Source of the DNA: CALMEC01 sp964628685
Lineage (GTDB): Bacteria > Actinomycetota > Thermoleophilia > Miltoncostaeales > Miltoncostaeaceae
NCBI GenBank assembly: GCA_964628685.1
Contig: CAZVNM010000001.1
Location: 248,001-312,000 of the forward strand
Length of the DNA stretch: 64,000 nucleotides
Reading direction: 5' to 3'
In this document: positions 1 to 8,666 of the stretch, piece by piece
How the letters are laid out: every line of letters begins with the position of its first letter
Position numbering within the stretch: position 1 is the stretch's first letter
Position numbers and translations under genes: made by a program
The notes under the pieces: generated by a model
The model's input: only the letters and a program-made list of their open reading frames with translations
What the model was told of the DNA's origin: nothing
Database searches by the model: none

Positions 1-189
1 GGCCGGGGTCAGTTGCGCCGGCAGGTCGTTCAGTTCGCCCGTCGTCCGCGACAGGGCGGCCGCGGTGCCCGCGATGTCGTTGCGCATGTGCTGGAGCGCG
101 ACGGCCACGCCCACGGACGCCACCACGAGCGCGACGAGGATCGCGGTCGCGACGACGACCAGGGTCGGATGACGACGAAGAGAGGCCAT
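1..189 (-). CDS. membrane-anchored protein, N-terminal part (cut by window edge)
   Basis: The start is an ATG at 189. The frame stays open to base 1, so the first 63 residues are present. A basic start (MASLRRHP) is followed by one strongly hydrophobic segment at about residues 9-31, consistent with an uncleaved anchor or signal. A polar, alanine/threonine-rich stretch that could be a coiled coil follows. It is divergent from the HTH gene at 326. The family cannot be assigned from this fragment. Confidence 0.55.
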   Translation of the reverse strand, partial: MASLRRHPTLVVVATAILVALVVASVGVAVALQHMRNDIAGTAAALSRTTGELNDLPAQLTPA

Positions 190-325
190 GCGCGGACGTT
201 TCGCCCTGCGACGCGCATCTCCTCCAACCACGGTCTCCCCGGACGTCCTTTACGGGTTCTTGATTCTCATTCCCCCGCAATCGGTCCTAGGATCCGGACG
301 GATCAACTGATGGTGAGGTTGAGGG

Positions 326-1009
326 ATGACGAGTGAACAGGGACGAACCGGCGGATTGGGCCGCGTCGAACCGGGTCGGCGATCGCTGACCGCCAGCGAG
401 GCCGCGGCGATCATCGGTGTGAGCGTGGCGACCATCCGCGGCTGGGCCGACGACGGCAGGCTGCCGTCGCATCGAACCGTCGGCGGACACCGACGCTTCG
501 ACATGGACGAGCTGCGTCAGTGGCTCGATCAGCACGGGGCCCCCGTCCCCCGGCGCTTCTCCATCCGCCAGGCGCGGACCGAGATCCCCGCGTGCCCGAC
601 GCTGGCGCGCGAGCTCAACGGACGCAGCGACGCGATCATCCGGCGCGTGCTCGAATGGTACGACCCCGCCGTCCCCACCATCACGCAGATCCCGACCGAG
701 AGTGAGCTGCGTCGCGCCGCCACCCGGTTCGTACGGGTCGTCACGGGCGCCCTCGAGACCGGCAATCCGTCGGCGTTCTCGGGTCGTGCCGAGGTGGCCG
801 GGTATCGGGGCGGTCTGCAGGGCGAGCGCGGTGGCGGGGTGCTCGTGGAGCACACGCGCCTCTCCCTCGCGGTGCTGCGCGAGGCCGAGGCCGCGATCGA
901 GGAGGGCACCGTGGAGGAGGAGCACGCGATGGCGTGTCTCTTCTCGGTGATCGACACCGCACAGGCGGCGGTGGCGCGCGGATACGGGCTGGCGGCCGAG
1001 GGCCTCTGA
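326..1009 (+). CDS. HTH (BldC/excisionase-type) regulator with C-terminal sensor-like domain
   Basis: The protein has 227 residues. Residues about 20-70 form a MerR/excisionase-type winged helix: LTASEAAAIIGVSVATIRGW, then a wing with GGHRRF. This is the form seen in BldC-like DNA-binding proteins. The remaining ~150 residues are helical and rich in Arg and Glu, vaguely like RsbR-type N-terminal sensor domains, but I cannot name the ligand. The ATG at 326 follows a purine-rich GAGG ribosome-binding site. A TAGGAT -10-like element lies at 288-293. It is divergent from the gene at 189. Confidence 0.7.
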   Translation: MTSEQGRTGGLGRVEPGRRSLTASEAAAIIGVSVATIRGWADDGRLPSHRTVGGHRRFDMDELRQWLDQHGAPVPRRFSIRQARTEIPACPTLARELNGRSDAIIRRVLEWYDPAVPTITQIPTESELRRAATRFVRVVTGALETGNPSAFSGRAEVAGYRGGLQGERGGGVLVEHTRLSLAVLREAEAAIEEGTVEEEHAMACLFSVIDTAQAAVARGYGLAAEGL

Positions 1010-1239
1010 CCCCATGCGTCGGCCGCGCGGCCGACGCCGGGACGGCCCACCGGCCATCACATCGGGGTGGGTGACCGGCGGCGACGCCGTCGGTCGCCCG
1101 TCCCTCGCCCTCGATCCGCGATCGGTCGTGATCGGCACAGGGCCCGTGGCACCGGCCGAGGCCACGGGTGCACGCCATCCCCCGGTGACGCCGGCGTGGC
1201 GGGCAACGTGCGACGTCATGGACCCACACCCAGCGGTCG

Positions 1240-3204
1240 ATGAATGATGCGGTGAGCCGACAGAACCACACACCGCGGCCGGACCGCACACCCGGCACGG
1301 CGATGGCCGTGCACGCCCGTCGCGTGATGGCGGGGACCGCCCTCGTGGTCCTCACGATCATCGCCCTGGTGACCTGGCTCGGGTGGCGCGACGCCACGGA
1401 GCGGGAGGTCCTCCTGGCCAACGACGCGGTCGTCGAGGTCGCCGCCGACGTGGGCGAGGTGACGCGGACCGCCGCCGACAGCATCGAACAGCTGCGCGAC
1501 TGGGCGGCGCGGTACCCGGACCACGCCCCCGTCGGATCGCAGCGAATGCACCACATCATCTCCCGGTCGGTGGCGCATCCGGTGGACGGCGTCATCTCCC
1601 TGGACGAGCTCGGCCGGCGTCCCGCCGTCCAGCGACTGGGCCAGGTGATCGCGACCCCCGCCGCGGCCCGTGGGGCGCGGACCGGCCGGCCGTCGATGCT
1701 CGACCTGGGCATGGCCCTCGTGCTTCGCCTGCAGAATGCGCAGCTGACGGCCCCGTACCTGCGCTGGACGTACTTCTTCGCCGCCGACCGGAGTCTCGTC
1801 GCCCTCGCGCCGTTCACCCCCAGCCGCGACATCATCGGCGGCGGCGGGATCGCACGGTTCATGCAGCAGTCGTGGACCGACGAGGTCACGGTGGCCGGGA
1901 CGCCGACGCGCAACCCCACGCGGGCCGCGTACTGGACACGCGCCCATCCCGATCGCGCCGGGGCCGGGCCGATCGTCTCGCACGCGGCACCGGTCTACTG
2001 GGGCGACCGGTTCCAGGGGGTGGTCGCAACCGATGTCCGGCTTCCGACGCTGAACGAGCACCTGAAGCGCTTCTCGGAGCCCGCCGACGACGGGGAGGTC
2101 TACATCGTCGACGGCAACCACGACGTGATCGCCGACCGCCGCGGCGGATCCGGCACGGTCGTCGACCGCTCCGACGCCTCCACCGTCGGTCTCCGCACCG
2201 CCGGCGACGTCCTGCCCGACGGGGTCATGCGGCGCATCGACGACGGCAACCGCGACATCACGGGTGTCAGGTTCGCCGGCAAGCGCGTCTTCACGGAGCC
2301 GATCGCCGCATCCGAGTGGTCGGTGGTGTACGTGATGGACGCCGGCACGGTCCGCGGACGGGTCCTGCGGGCCTTCCTACCGCAGATGCTCATGTCGCTG
2401 CTCCTGTCGGGTGCCCTCCTCGGAATGCTCTGGCTCTTCTGGCACCTCTACGTGCGCCCGTCGACCCGGATCGCCGAGTACGTCATGGCCGAGGCCGGAC
2501 GCAGCGACCAGGTGAAGCCCCGGGTGCCGCGGGTGTGGGACCCGTGGGTGACGCCGATGGTCGGGCTCTTCCGCGAGCGCTCGGATGCCATGCGGGAGAT
2601 CGTGCGCGCCAACCGTGAGCTCGAGCAGCGGGTCACCGAGCGCACGCGGGAACTTCGCCACGCGAACGAGCGTCTGGAGGAGCTCGTCGCCCTCGACCCG
2701 CTGACCGGTGCCCAGAACCGTCGTCGGCTGGACGAGATCCTCGGCGCCGAGCAGGTCCGCGTGGACCGCGGCGGGCCGACGTTCTCGGTGGTGGCCATGG
2801 ACCTCGACCACTTCAAGGAGGTCAACGACCGCCACGGCCACCCCGCCGGGGACGAGGTGCTGCGCGAGTTCGTGCGCCGGGTGGAGGCGACCGCACGCTC
2901 CGGTGACCGGATCTTCCGTGTCGGTGGCGAGGAGTTCCTCGTCTTCCTGCCCATCACGTCGGCGCTTCGCGCGGTGCGCTTCACCGAGCGGCTCCGGAGC
3001 GCCGTGGTGTCCCGGCCGGTCATGTTCGACGGTCGTCGGATCGACATCCGTGCGAGCGCGGGCGTCACCGAATACCGTCACCCGGAGACGATCGACGCGC
3101 TCGTGGAACGCGCGGACGCGCTGCTCTACCGTGCGAAGGAGGAGGGCCGGGACCGCATCGTCCACGACGGTGCGGATGACGGCGTCACCGGCGAACCGTC
3201 CTGA
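1240..3204 (+). CDS. membrane diguanylate cyclase with extracytoplasmic sensor
   Basis: The protein has 654 residues and makes c-di-GMP from two GTP. A first transmembrane segment lies near residues 28-50. It is followed by a ~310-residue extracytoplasmic region of Cache-like size, a second segment near 375-400, and a short coiled coil (ELEQRVTERTRELRHANERL). A C-terminal GGDEF domain follows. The active-site motif is GGEEF at residues 562-566. An RSGD sequence at 553-556 has the spacing of the inhibitory c-di-GMP I-site, so product inhibition is expected. The start could instead be an in-frame ATG near 1303. The sensed signal is unknown. The 230 bp before it show nothing clear. Confidence 0.88.
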   Translation: MNDAVSRQNHTPRPDRTPGTAMAVHARRVMAGTALVVLTIIALVTWLGWRDATEREVLLANDAVVEVAADVGEVTRTAADSIEQLRDWAARYPDHAPVGSQRMHHIISRSVAHPVDGVISLDELGRRPAVQRLGQVIATPAAARGARTGRPSMLDLGMALVLRLQNAQLTAPYLRWTYFFAADRSLVALAPFTPSRDIIGGGGIARFMQQSWTDEVTVAGTPTRNPTRAAYWTRAHPDRAGAGPIVSHAAPVYWGDRFQGVVATDVRLPTLNEHLKRFSEPADDGEVYIVDGNHDVIADRRGGSGTVVDRSDASTVGLRTAGDVLPDGVMRRIDDGNRDITGVRFAGKRVFTEPIAASEWSVVYVMDAGTVRGRVLRAFLPQMLMSLLLSGALLGMLWLFWHLYVRPSTRIAEYVMAEAGRSDQVKPRVPRVWDPWVTPMVGLFRERSDAMREIVRANRELEQRVTERTRELRHANERLEELVALDPLTGAQNRRRLDEILGAEQVRVDRGGPTFSVVAMDLDHFKEVNDRHGHPAGDEVLREFVRRVEATARSGDRIFRVGGEEFLVFLPITSALRAVRFTERLRSAVVSRPVMFDGRRIDIRASAGVTEYRHPETIDALVERADALLYRAKEEGRDRIVHDGADDGVTGEPS

Positions 3205-3246
3205 CCGCACGCCACCGTCGGTCGGGGCTGCGGTAGCGTCCCGCCG

Positions 3247-4353
3247 ATGGCGCTCAGGTCCCGCGTCGGGTATCCCCTCCTCATCGGCGCGGGCTGGCTG
3301 ACGCTCGTCGCGGCGGCGGTGCTCGTCGCCCAGTGGGTCAACCGCGACCGGGTCGATCCGGAGGGCTTCATCACCGCGTGGGACGGCGCCTGGTACACGA
3401 GCATCGTGCTGGACGGCTACCACGCCGGTCCCGTGCGGTCACAGTCCAACGTGGCGTTCTTCCCGGCCTATCCCCTCGCCGTCCGCGCGGTGACCGAACC
3501 GGGTGTCCCCCTCGCGGTCGCGGCGGTCGTCGTGTCGATCGCGGCGTTCATGCTCGCCCTGGTGGTGCTGTACGCGTTCACCCAGCGGCGCTACGGGGTG
3601 CGGGCGGCGCGGTGGACGGTTGCGCTCACCGCCGCCAACCCGTTCTCCCTGTACTTCGCGATGATGTACACGGAGGCGCTCTTCCTGCTGACGAGCGTGG
3701 GTGTGCTGACGCTGGTCGACCGGGGGCGCTGGTGGTGGGCGGCGCTCGTGGCGGGCGTGGCGTCCGCCACACGCAGTCCGGGCGCGCTGCTCGCGTTGGT
3801 GGTGGTGGGCGCCTACGTCCTGGCCAACAGGGGACGGCTGGGACCGCGGGCCTGGCTCACCGCCGCCGGCCTGGGGCTCGTCTCACTGAGCGGCGTCCTT
3901 GCGTTCATGGCGTTCCTGTGGCGTCGCACGGGCGATCCGGTGGCGTTCGCCAGCGTCCAGCGCCACTGGCCCGGACGTGGCGAGGGTGTCTGGAAGGAGG
4001 TCGGGACCGCGGCGCGCGGCGTCGTCGAGCACCCGTTCGAGCCGAGTCAGGTGGTGCTCACCATGTGGCTCCTGTCGACCCTGGTGGTGGCCGCCGTCGC
4101 CGTCCACTGGCTCATGATGCGCGATTGGGCGCTCCTACTTCTCGTCGCCGTGACCCTCGCCGTGGTCCTCGCGTCGGGCAGCGTGACCAGCATGAACCGC
4201 TACACGATCGTGCTGTTCCCGATCCCGATCACCGTGGCGCTCCTCCTGGAGCGGCGCCCGGCCCTCGTCCGTCCGGTGATCGCCGCGAGCGCGGCGCTCC
4301 TGGTCGCGATGATCTTCCTGATGACCCGCTCGGGGGCGCCGTTCCTGGGCTGA
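3247..4353 (+). CDS. PIG-V-like GT-C mannosyltransferase family membrane protein
   Basis: The protein has 368 residues and about nine or ten hydrophobic segments. The first loop carries AWDGAWY and, 30 residues later, FFPAYPL, a pattern typical of bacterial PIG-V/GT-C glycosyltransferases that use lipid-linked sugars outside the membrane. Donor and acceptor cannot be told. A TAGCGT element at 3234-3239 lies 7 nt before the ATG, which suggests a leaderless transcript and supports this start. The gene ends 138 bp before the RNase P RNA terminator on the other strand. Confidence 0.75.
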   Translation: MALRSRVGYPLLIGAGWLTLVAAAVLVAQWVNRDRVDPEGFITAWDGAWYTSIVLDGYHAGPVRSQSNVAFFPAYPLAVRAVTEPGVPLAVAAVVVSIAAFMLALVVLYAFTQRRYGVRAARWTVALTAANPFSLYFAMMYTEALFLLTSVGVLTLVDRGRWWWAALVAGVASATRSPGALLALVVVGAYVLANRGRLGPRAWLTAAGLGLVSLSGVLAFMAFLWRRTGDPVAFASVQRHWPGRGEGVWKEVGTAARGVVEHPFEPSQVVLTMWLLSTLVVAAVAVHWLMMRDWALLLLVAVTLAVVLASGSVTSMNRYTIVLFPIPITVALLLERRPALVRPVIAASAALLVAMIFLMTRSGAPFLG

Positions 4354-4490
4354 CACGCGTTCGGATCGCCGGACGTCGCGCGCATCCGCACCGGCGGGCA
4401 CGGCGTTTGCGCATGGCTCCCATGCGGCCGGGCTCGGCCCGCGGCCCATATCGATCACCCGTCAGCTCCGCGACCTGCGGAACCGAAATG

Positions 4491-4518
4491 GCGACGACCC
4501 CGTCGCCGGGGTCGTCGC
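4491..4518 (-). terminator. terminator hairpin after rnpB
   Basis: A perfect 11-bp inverted repeat (GCGACGACCCC with a 6-nt loop) lies just past the 3' end of the RNase P RNA on the minus strand. There is no clear U-run. Confidence 0.7.
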
Positions 4519-4519
4519 G

Positions 4520-4832
<313 letters not shown>

Positions 4833-4838
4833 CCCTGG

Positions 4839-4844
4839 ATTGTA
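4839..4844 (-). promoter_or_regulatory. -10 element of rnpB
   Basis: TACAAT reads on the minus strand 6-7 nt before the deduced RNA 5' end. No good -35 hexamer is visible. Confidence 0.5.
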
Positions 4845-4867
4845 GCGGCACCCTGTTCGACCGGCGT

Positions 4868-5671
4868 TCATCCGGTGCCATGGGTCTCCCGCGCCTGATC
4901 GAGCCGGTCGCTGTTGGCGTGAACGGCGTCCCGCAGGAAGCGGGCCGCGCCCTCCGCCAGGCCGTCGTAGCGGGCTCGGAAGCGGGGATCGGCGATGTAC
5001 GTATCGGCCAGCAGCCGGTGGAACGCGGGCGTGCAGTCGTAGAACCACCGGGCGATGTGACGGCGCTGACGTTCGGCCAGCTCGAGCGCCGGCTGGGACG
5101 TCGGGACGCCGGTCCGCATGGCCGCGACCAGGTCTCGGTCCACCTCGACCGTCTCGTCCCGGATCGCCGCCCACTCGTCGGGTCCATACGCACCGGTGCG
5201 CTGCCGCGATTCGGCCCAGCGGTCCGTGTCACCCCACCGGGCCCCGGCCTCCTCCGCCCAGTCGTCGAATCCGGCCCCGAGCAGGGCGCGGACGTCCTCG
5301 TCGGTCATCGGTCGTTCCTCCATGGTCTCGAGCGTTTCGTCGATCGTCAGAACGAGGTCATCCAGACGCGCACGCCGGGCGATGACCTCGACGCGGTGCG
5401 CCCGGATCGCGGCAAGCCGGTCGTCGAGGGGCGCGTCGACCAGACGAGCGACGGACGCCAGATCGAGACCGAGTCGCCTGAGCACCAGGATGGCCGCCAG
5501 CCGCCCGAGGTCGGACGGCGAGTATCGCCGGTGGCCTGCGTCGCTGCGGTTCGCGGGGCTGAGCAGGCCGATGCGGTCGTAGTGGTGGAGTGTCCGGACC
5601 GTGACGTCGAAGCGCCCGGCCACGTCACCGACCGTCGACCACGACCCGTCGTACGATGAGCTCTCGTTCAT
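4868..5671 (-). CDS. MerR-family regulator with TipAS-type drug-binding domain
   Basis: The protein has 267 residues. The N-terminal ~75 residues are a MerR winged helix (TVGDVAGRFDVTVRTLHHYD, GHRRYSPSDLGRL). A dimerising coiled coil follows, then a C-terminal domain of about 120 residues with the pattern of TipAS/antibiotic-recognition domains (DEWAAIRDE, HIARWFYDC, HRLLADTYIADPRFRARYDG). Family members bind thiopeptide or other cyclic drugs and activate their own promoter. I chose the ATG at 5671 over the one at 5689 because a CACACT -10 ends 6 nt before it. That -10 is paired with TTGAAC over a 19-bp spacer, the MerR-type arrangement. Confidence 0.85.
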   Translation of the reverse strand: MNESSSYDGSWSTVGDVAGRFDVTVRTLHHYDRIGLLSPANRSDAGHRRYSPSDLGRLAAILVLRRLGLDLASVARLVDAPLDDRLAAIRAHRVEVIARRARLDDLVLTIDETLETMEERPMTDEDVRALLGAGFDDWAEEAGARWGDTDRWAESRQRTGAYGPDEWAAIRDETVEVDRDLVAAMRTGVPTSQPALELAERQRRHIARWFYDCTPAFHRLLADTYIADPRFRARYDGLAEGAARFLRDAVHANSDRLDQARETHGTG

Positions 5672-5843
5672 GCACCCAGTGTGCGCCATGACGCGACGTC
5701 AGGTTCAAGCCGCGGTGCGAACCTGTTTCCGCGGAGTCGACGCGCCAAAGCTCGCCGCCGCACTGACGACACTCCACACCACCCGGTCGCCCGCCGCACA
5801 GGAGGCACGGCGCGAGGCCAGTGTCGGCCACCGCCTGCAGCAC
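5625..5843 (-). CDS. possible small zinc-ribbon protein (doubtful)
   Basis: This is an open frame of 72 residues from a GTG at 5843. Its first third has two CxxC pairs (CLLCGG, CRQCGGELW), a zinc-ribbon pattern. The second half overlaps the promoter and start of the MerR gene in another frame and looks non-coding. The frame also continues upstream of the GTG towards the lexA terminator. It is either a short real gene or a remnant. No function is proposed. Confidence 0.22.
   Translation of the reverse strand: MLQAVADTGLAPCLLCGGRPGGVECRQCGGELWRVDSAETGSHRGLNLTSRHGAHWVHERELIVRRVVVDGR
5678..5708 (-). promoter_or_regulatory. MerR-type promoter with 19-bp spacer
   Basis: On the minus strand TTGAAC (5708-5703) and CACACT (5683-5678) are separated by exactly 19 bp. 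Promoters activated by MerR proteins typically have such long spacers. It sits directly before the MerR/TipAS gene, so autoregulation is likely. Confidence 0.5.
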
Positions 5844-5873
5844 GGCGAACCCGGGGTCAGCTCCCGTGCCTCC

Positions 5874-5901
5874 GCGCGATCCCCGGACCCGGGGATCGCG
5901 C
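5874..5901 (-). terminator. terminator after lexA
   Basis: A perfect 12-bp stem (GCGCGATCCCCG, 4-nt loop) lies 11 bp past the lexA stop codon. It has no U-run. Confidence 0.75.
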
Positions 5902-5912
5902 GGGGGCCGTGA

Positions 5913-6521
5913 TCACAGCTTGCGCAGCACCGCCACGACGCTGCCGAGGATCTGCACCTCGGTGCTGATGATCGGGTCGAACGCATCGTTCTCCGGCTGC
6001 AGACGCACGTGGTCCGCCTCGCGGAAGAAGCGCTTGACCGTGGCCTCGTCCTCGATGAGGGCGACCACGATCTCGCCGTCGCGCGCCGTTGACTGCTGCT
6101 TGACGACGACCAGGTCGCCCTCGAGGATGCCCGCGTCGCGCATCGACTCACCCTTGACGCGCAGCACGAAGTCGCCCTCGAACGGGGACTCGACCCAGTC
6201 CTCCACCTGCTCCTCCGCCAGGGTCGGCACGCCCGCCGCCACCGCACCCAGGAGCGGCAGCCCCCGGGGACGCGCCGGCTCCACCGGCTGGCGACGCGCC
6301 GCGCGGCGCTCGTTGGGCAGCAGCATCGCCCGCGGCTTGGTGGGATCGCGCCGGATCTCACCGGCCTCCTCCAGCTTGGCCAGGTGGGCGTGCACGGTCG
6401 ACGGCGACGCCAGACCAACCGCCATCCCGATCTCGCGCACCGTCGGCGGGTAACCGTGACGGGAGCAATGGGACTTGATGAACTTCAGGATTTCCCGCTG
6501 GCGCTCGCTCAGATCGCCCAT
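5913..6521 (-). CDS. lexA: LexA, SOS-response repressor / self-cleaving protease
   Basis: The protein has 202 residues and represses SOS genes until RecA filaments trigger its self-cleavage. Residues 1-70 are the winged helix (REIGMAVGLASPSTVHAHL). The cleavage site is Ala96-Gly97 (AVAAGVP). The catalytic pair is Ser126 (GESMRDAG) and Lys163 (EATVKRFF). The frame is open back to 6590, but the ATG at 6521 has GGAGG at the right distance, and the operator lies at 6543-6555, inside the longer frame. The shorter start is therefore used. The gene is autoregulated through that operator. Confidence 0.96.
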   Translation of the reverse strand: MGDLSERQREILKFIKSHCSRHGYPPTVREIGMAVGLASPSTVHAHLAKLEEAGEIRRDPTKPRAMLLPNERRAARRQPVEPARPRGLPLLGAVAAGVPTLAEEQVEDWVESPFEGDFVLRVKGESMRDAGILEGDLVVVKQQSTARDGEIVVALIEDEATVKRFFREADHVRLQPENDAFDPIISTEVQILGSVVAVLRKL

Positions 6522-6542
6522 CGGACCGACCTCCGGGTGGTA

Positions 6543-6555
6543 CGAACATGTGTTC
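6543..6555 (-). promoter_or_regulatory. LexA operator (SOS box) of lexA
   Basis: The palindrome GAACACATGTTC reads in the direction of lexA, matching the Gram-positive/actinobacterial consensus GAAC-N4-GTTC. A TACGGT -10-like hexamer (6566-6561) lies 5 nt upstream, so bound LexA would block initiation. Confidence 0.85.
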
Positions 6556-6646
6556 CCTGCACCGTAGCAATCCCCCTGGACGGATTCCACCCCGTCCCCT
6601 CCGGGCGTCCTCCGCGCGTGCGCCCGCTATACTGCGATCCCCTCAG

Positions 6647-6732
6647 GCGCCTGTGGCGGAATTGGTAGACGCGCTAGGTTGAGGGCCTAGTGGCCGTAAT
6701 AGGCCGTGGAGGTTCAAGTCCTCTCGGGCGCA
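6647..6732 (+). tRNA. tRNA-Leu (anticodon GAG)
   Basis: The acceptor stem GCGCCTG/CGGGCGC, the anticodon stem CTAGG/CCTAG with loop TTGAGGG (anticodon 6681-6683), a long variable arm and the TTCAAGT loop fit a class II leucine tRNA. CCA is not encoded. Confidence 0.95.
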
Positions 6733-6746
6733 CTGTTCGACGCTTT

Positions 6747-6775
6747 CGCCCGTGACCCTGCCGGGGTCGCGGGCG
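6747..6775 (+). terminator. terminator after tRNA-Leu
   Basis: A 12-bp stem (CGCCCGTGACCC against GGGTCGCGGGCG, one G-U pair) is followed by TTTCGCGTTTT. It also lies just past the convergent ArsR gene. Confidence 0.75.
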
Positions 6776-6795
6776 TTTCGCGTTTTGCGGGGCGG

Positions 6796-7374
6796 TCAGA
6801 TCGCACCCGACCCGGGCTCGTCGGGGGCCTCCTCGAACAGCAGTGCGACGGCGGCCGCGCGCATGGGGTCCGCACCGTCGGCGATCCGGGCGGCGGCGTC
6901 GCGCTCGATCCCCTTCAGCCGCTCGATGACCGTCGCCAGGAGCGCGGACGCCTCCTCGTAGCCCTGCTCGTCCAGGTCCAGCCAGAGTCGGACGATCACG
7001 CTGGCCGCGTGGTTGAACCCGTCGGCGGCGAGGGCGCGTTCCACCATCTCGCCGGTGGGCCCGAGCACGGCGTGCACCGTCTCGGTGCGCTCCGCCCGCG
7101 ACATGCGCCCCCAGGCGGTGTTGTCGATGCGTGGCCGTTCGACGAGCTCGTAGAGGTGCTCGGTGGCACCGCCACGCCGCTCCGTCGACTGCAGCCGCAG
7201 CATCCCGTACTGGACGAGCATCTTCACGTGGTAGGCCACGTGCTCCACCGGCAGATCGAAGGTGTTCGCCAGCCTGGATGGTGACGACGGGGCACGCTCG
7301 ATGGCGGCGAGGATCCGCACGCGCGTGGGGTGCGAGAGCGCCTTGGACGGCGTGGCCCCATCCGAATGAGCCAC
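6796..7374 (-). CDS. ArsR-type HTH regulator
   Basis: The protein has about 192 residues. The winged helix occupies residues ~10-80 (SKALSHPTRVRIL, VEHVAYHVKMLVQYGML). A helical C-terminal part of ~110 residues follows and is not a known metal site: no cysteine pair is seen. The GTG at 7374 was chosen because the helix begins 10 residues later. The open frame runs to 7521, but that would overlap the divergent cupin gene. As drawn, the two starts overlap by 9 bp. Confidence 0.7.
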   Translation of the reverse strand: MAHSDGATPSKALSHPTRVRILAAIERAPSSPSRLANTFDLPVEHVAYHVKMLVQYGMLRLQSTERRGGATEHLYELVERPRIDNTAWGRMSRAERTETVHAVLGPTGEMVERALAADGFNHAASVIVRLWLDLDEQGYEEASALLATVIERLKGIERDAAARIADGADPMRAAAVALLFEEAPDEPGSGAI

Positions 7375-7785
7375 CGCGTACTGCCCGCCGATGAGGCGTT
7401 CTGGCGGCCCTCCAACCAGATGGGCGTCGACAACACCGACCTCGGCCGTCAGCTCGGGGCGACTGCGCTGGGCGCGCGCCTGTGGCGCCTGCGCCCCGGC
7501 CAGGCGGTCAGGCACCGGCACCGGACGACCGAGGAGCTCTACGTCCTCCTGGAGGGCACCGGACGCATGCGTGTGGGTGACGAGCTCCTCACCCTCGGAC
7601 GTCTCGACGCGGTGCGCGTCGACCCGACCGATCTGCGCCAGGTCTTCAACGACACCGGGTCGGAGCAGCTCTGGCTGATCGTCGGTGCGCCCAACGAGGC
7701 GGCCAACACCCTCGAGATGACCGCGGAGGACCTCGCCTGGTACTACCCGGACGGCCCGCGGGCGCTGCCGCCGGAACTCATCTGA
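7366..7785 (+). CDS. small cupin-domain protein
   Basis: The protein has 139 residues. A single cupin barrel is shown by the first motif GQAVRHRHRTTEELYVLLEG (metal-ligand His residues and Glu) and a second, weaker motif near GSEQLWLIVGAP. Cupins bind a metal and may be enzymes or sensors; the substrate is not evident. The ATG at 7366 (MSHRVLPADEAFW) is preferred over 7330. It is divergent from, and overlaps, the start of the ArsR gene, so the two are probably co-regulated. Confidence 0.7.
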   Translation: MSHRVLPADEAFWRPSNQMGVDNTDLGRQLGATALGARLWRLRPGQAVRHRHRTTEELYVLLEGTGRMRVGDELLTLGRLDAVRVDPTDLRQVFNDTGSEQLWLIVGAPNEAANTLEMTAEDLAWYYPDGPRALPPELI

Positions 7786-7865
7786 CGAGGTGGTGTCCGG
7801 TCACGCCCACACGCCACCGCGCCGACCGGCCCGCCCCTGCGACACGGGCCCGGGGGCGGGTGTGC

Positions 7866-8012
7866 CTACGAGAAGATCGACTCGATGAGCCAGACGACCC
7901 ATCCGATGATGTAGACGTGCAGCAGCCCGAAGAGGTACAGCGCGAGGGCGGCGACGAGCACGAAGACGGCGGCACCGAGGAACTTGCCGATTGGCTTTGC
8001 GGGGTTGTCCAT
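7866..8012 (-). CDS. small single-pass or hairpin membrane protein (48 aa)
   Basis: This short frame begins at ATG 8012 (MDNPAKPIGKFLG) and is almost wholly hydrophobic from residue 10 on. The start is supported by a TAGGCT -10 (8025-8020) lying 7 nt upstream, the leaderless arrangement seen repeatedly in this window. It lies next to secG. Function is unknown. Confidence 0.6.
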   Translation of the reverse strand: MDNPAKPIGKFLGAAVFVLVAALALYLFGLLHVYIIGWVVWLIESIFS

Positions 8013-8099
8013 GTGGCGAAGCCTACCTACCGCGACGGGTGCGTGGGAGGGTGCCGCCCGTCCCTTGGTCGCGGGGCGCTTGACCCGACGGCGACGCGG

Positions 8100-8330
8100 C
8101 TAGAGGAGGCGCGACAGCCAGAACGTCGTGAGGCCCCACAGGAGCGACGCACCGATGGTGGCGCGCGTGAGGTTGCGCTCGACGATGGCCGTCGACCCGC
8201 CGTAGGAGCTGCCACCGGCACCGACGCCGAACGCTCCGGAGAGGCCCGCGTCGCGCCCCGAGTGCATCAGCACCAGGGCGATGATGATCATGGACAGCAG
8301 CGTGTGGATGATGACGGCGATCGAAGTCAC
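8100..8330 (-). CDS. secG: SecG, preprotein translocase subunit
   Basis: The protein has 76 residues with two transmembrane segments. Between them is the SecG signature LMHSGRDAGLSGAFG and a GGSSYGGST turn. SecG assists the SecYE channel in protein export. The GTG at 8330 is chosen because TATCCT (8343-8338) ends 7 nt before it, implying a leaderless mRNA; a GTG two codons upstream lies between them. Confidence 0.9.
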   Translation of the reverse strand: MTSIAVIIHTLLSMIIIALVLMHSGRDAGLSGAFGVGAGGSSYGGSTAIVERNLTRATIGASLLWGLTTFWLSRLL

Positions 8331-8666
8331 GCACACCAGGATACAGGCACGACCCGTCCGCGGACCAGTGCGACCGATGCACGGGCGCGCGGATGATGCC
8401 CGCTTCCGTGACGGTTCGGGGACCGGACGCACGCAGGCGCCGCCGCGGGCCCGCGGTCCACACGGCATCCCCCACGCCGCATGTGTCCACCCGACGGTGG
8501 ACCGACGGGGGCACCCCTCGGCGCCCTCCGGCGCTCCACCCCATCCTCGATCCGTCAACCGGGAGGGTGGGTGTGGACCGGGCGTCGTCTGCGTGTTCCC
8601 ACGCTCACGCCCGGTCCCGGATGCGGGGCGCCCGACAGCGCGCCCCGCGGTCCGCACCACGTCCGC
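8331..8666. other. 336-bp intergenic region
   Basis: It holds the secG promoter (8338-8343), a 7-bp hairpin GTCCACC/GGTGGAC at 8485-8502, and the terminator at 8623-8648. I see no coding frame with convincing codon use in it. Confidence 0.5.
8623..8648 (-). terminator. terminator after the secreted-protein gene
   Basis: A 9-bp stem (GCGGGGCGC/GCGCCCCGC, 8-nt loop) lies 19 bp past the stop codon at 8667. Confidence 0.65.

Noticed and set aside
13..336. Arg-rich plus-strand open frame at the window start
   Set aside because: It is the complement of the membrane-anchored gene on the minus strand and has the Arg/Pro/His-rich composition of a GC-rich shadow frame.
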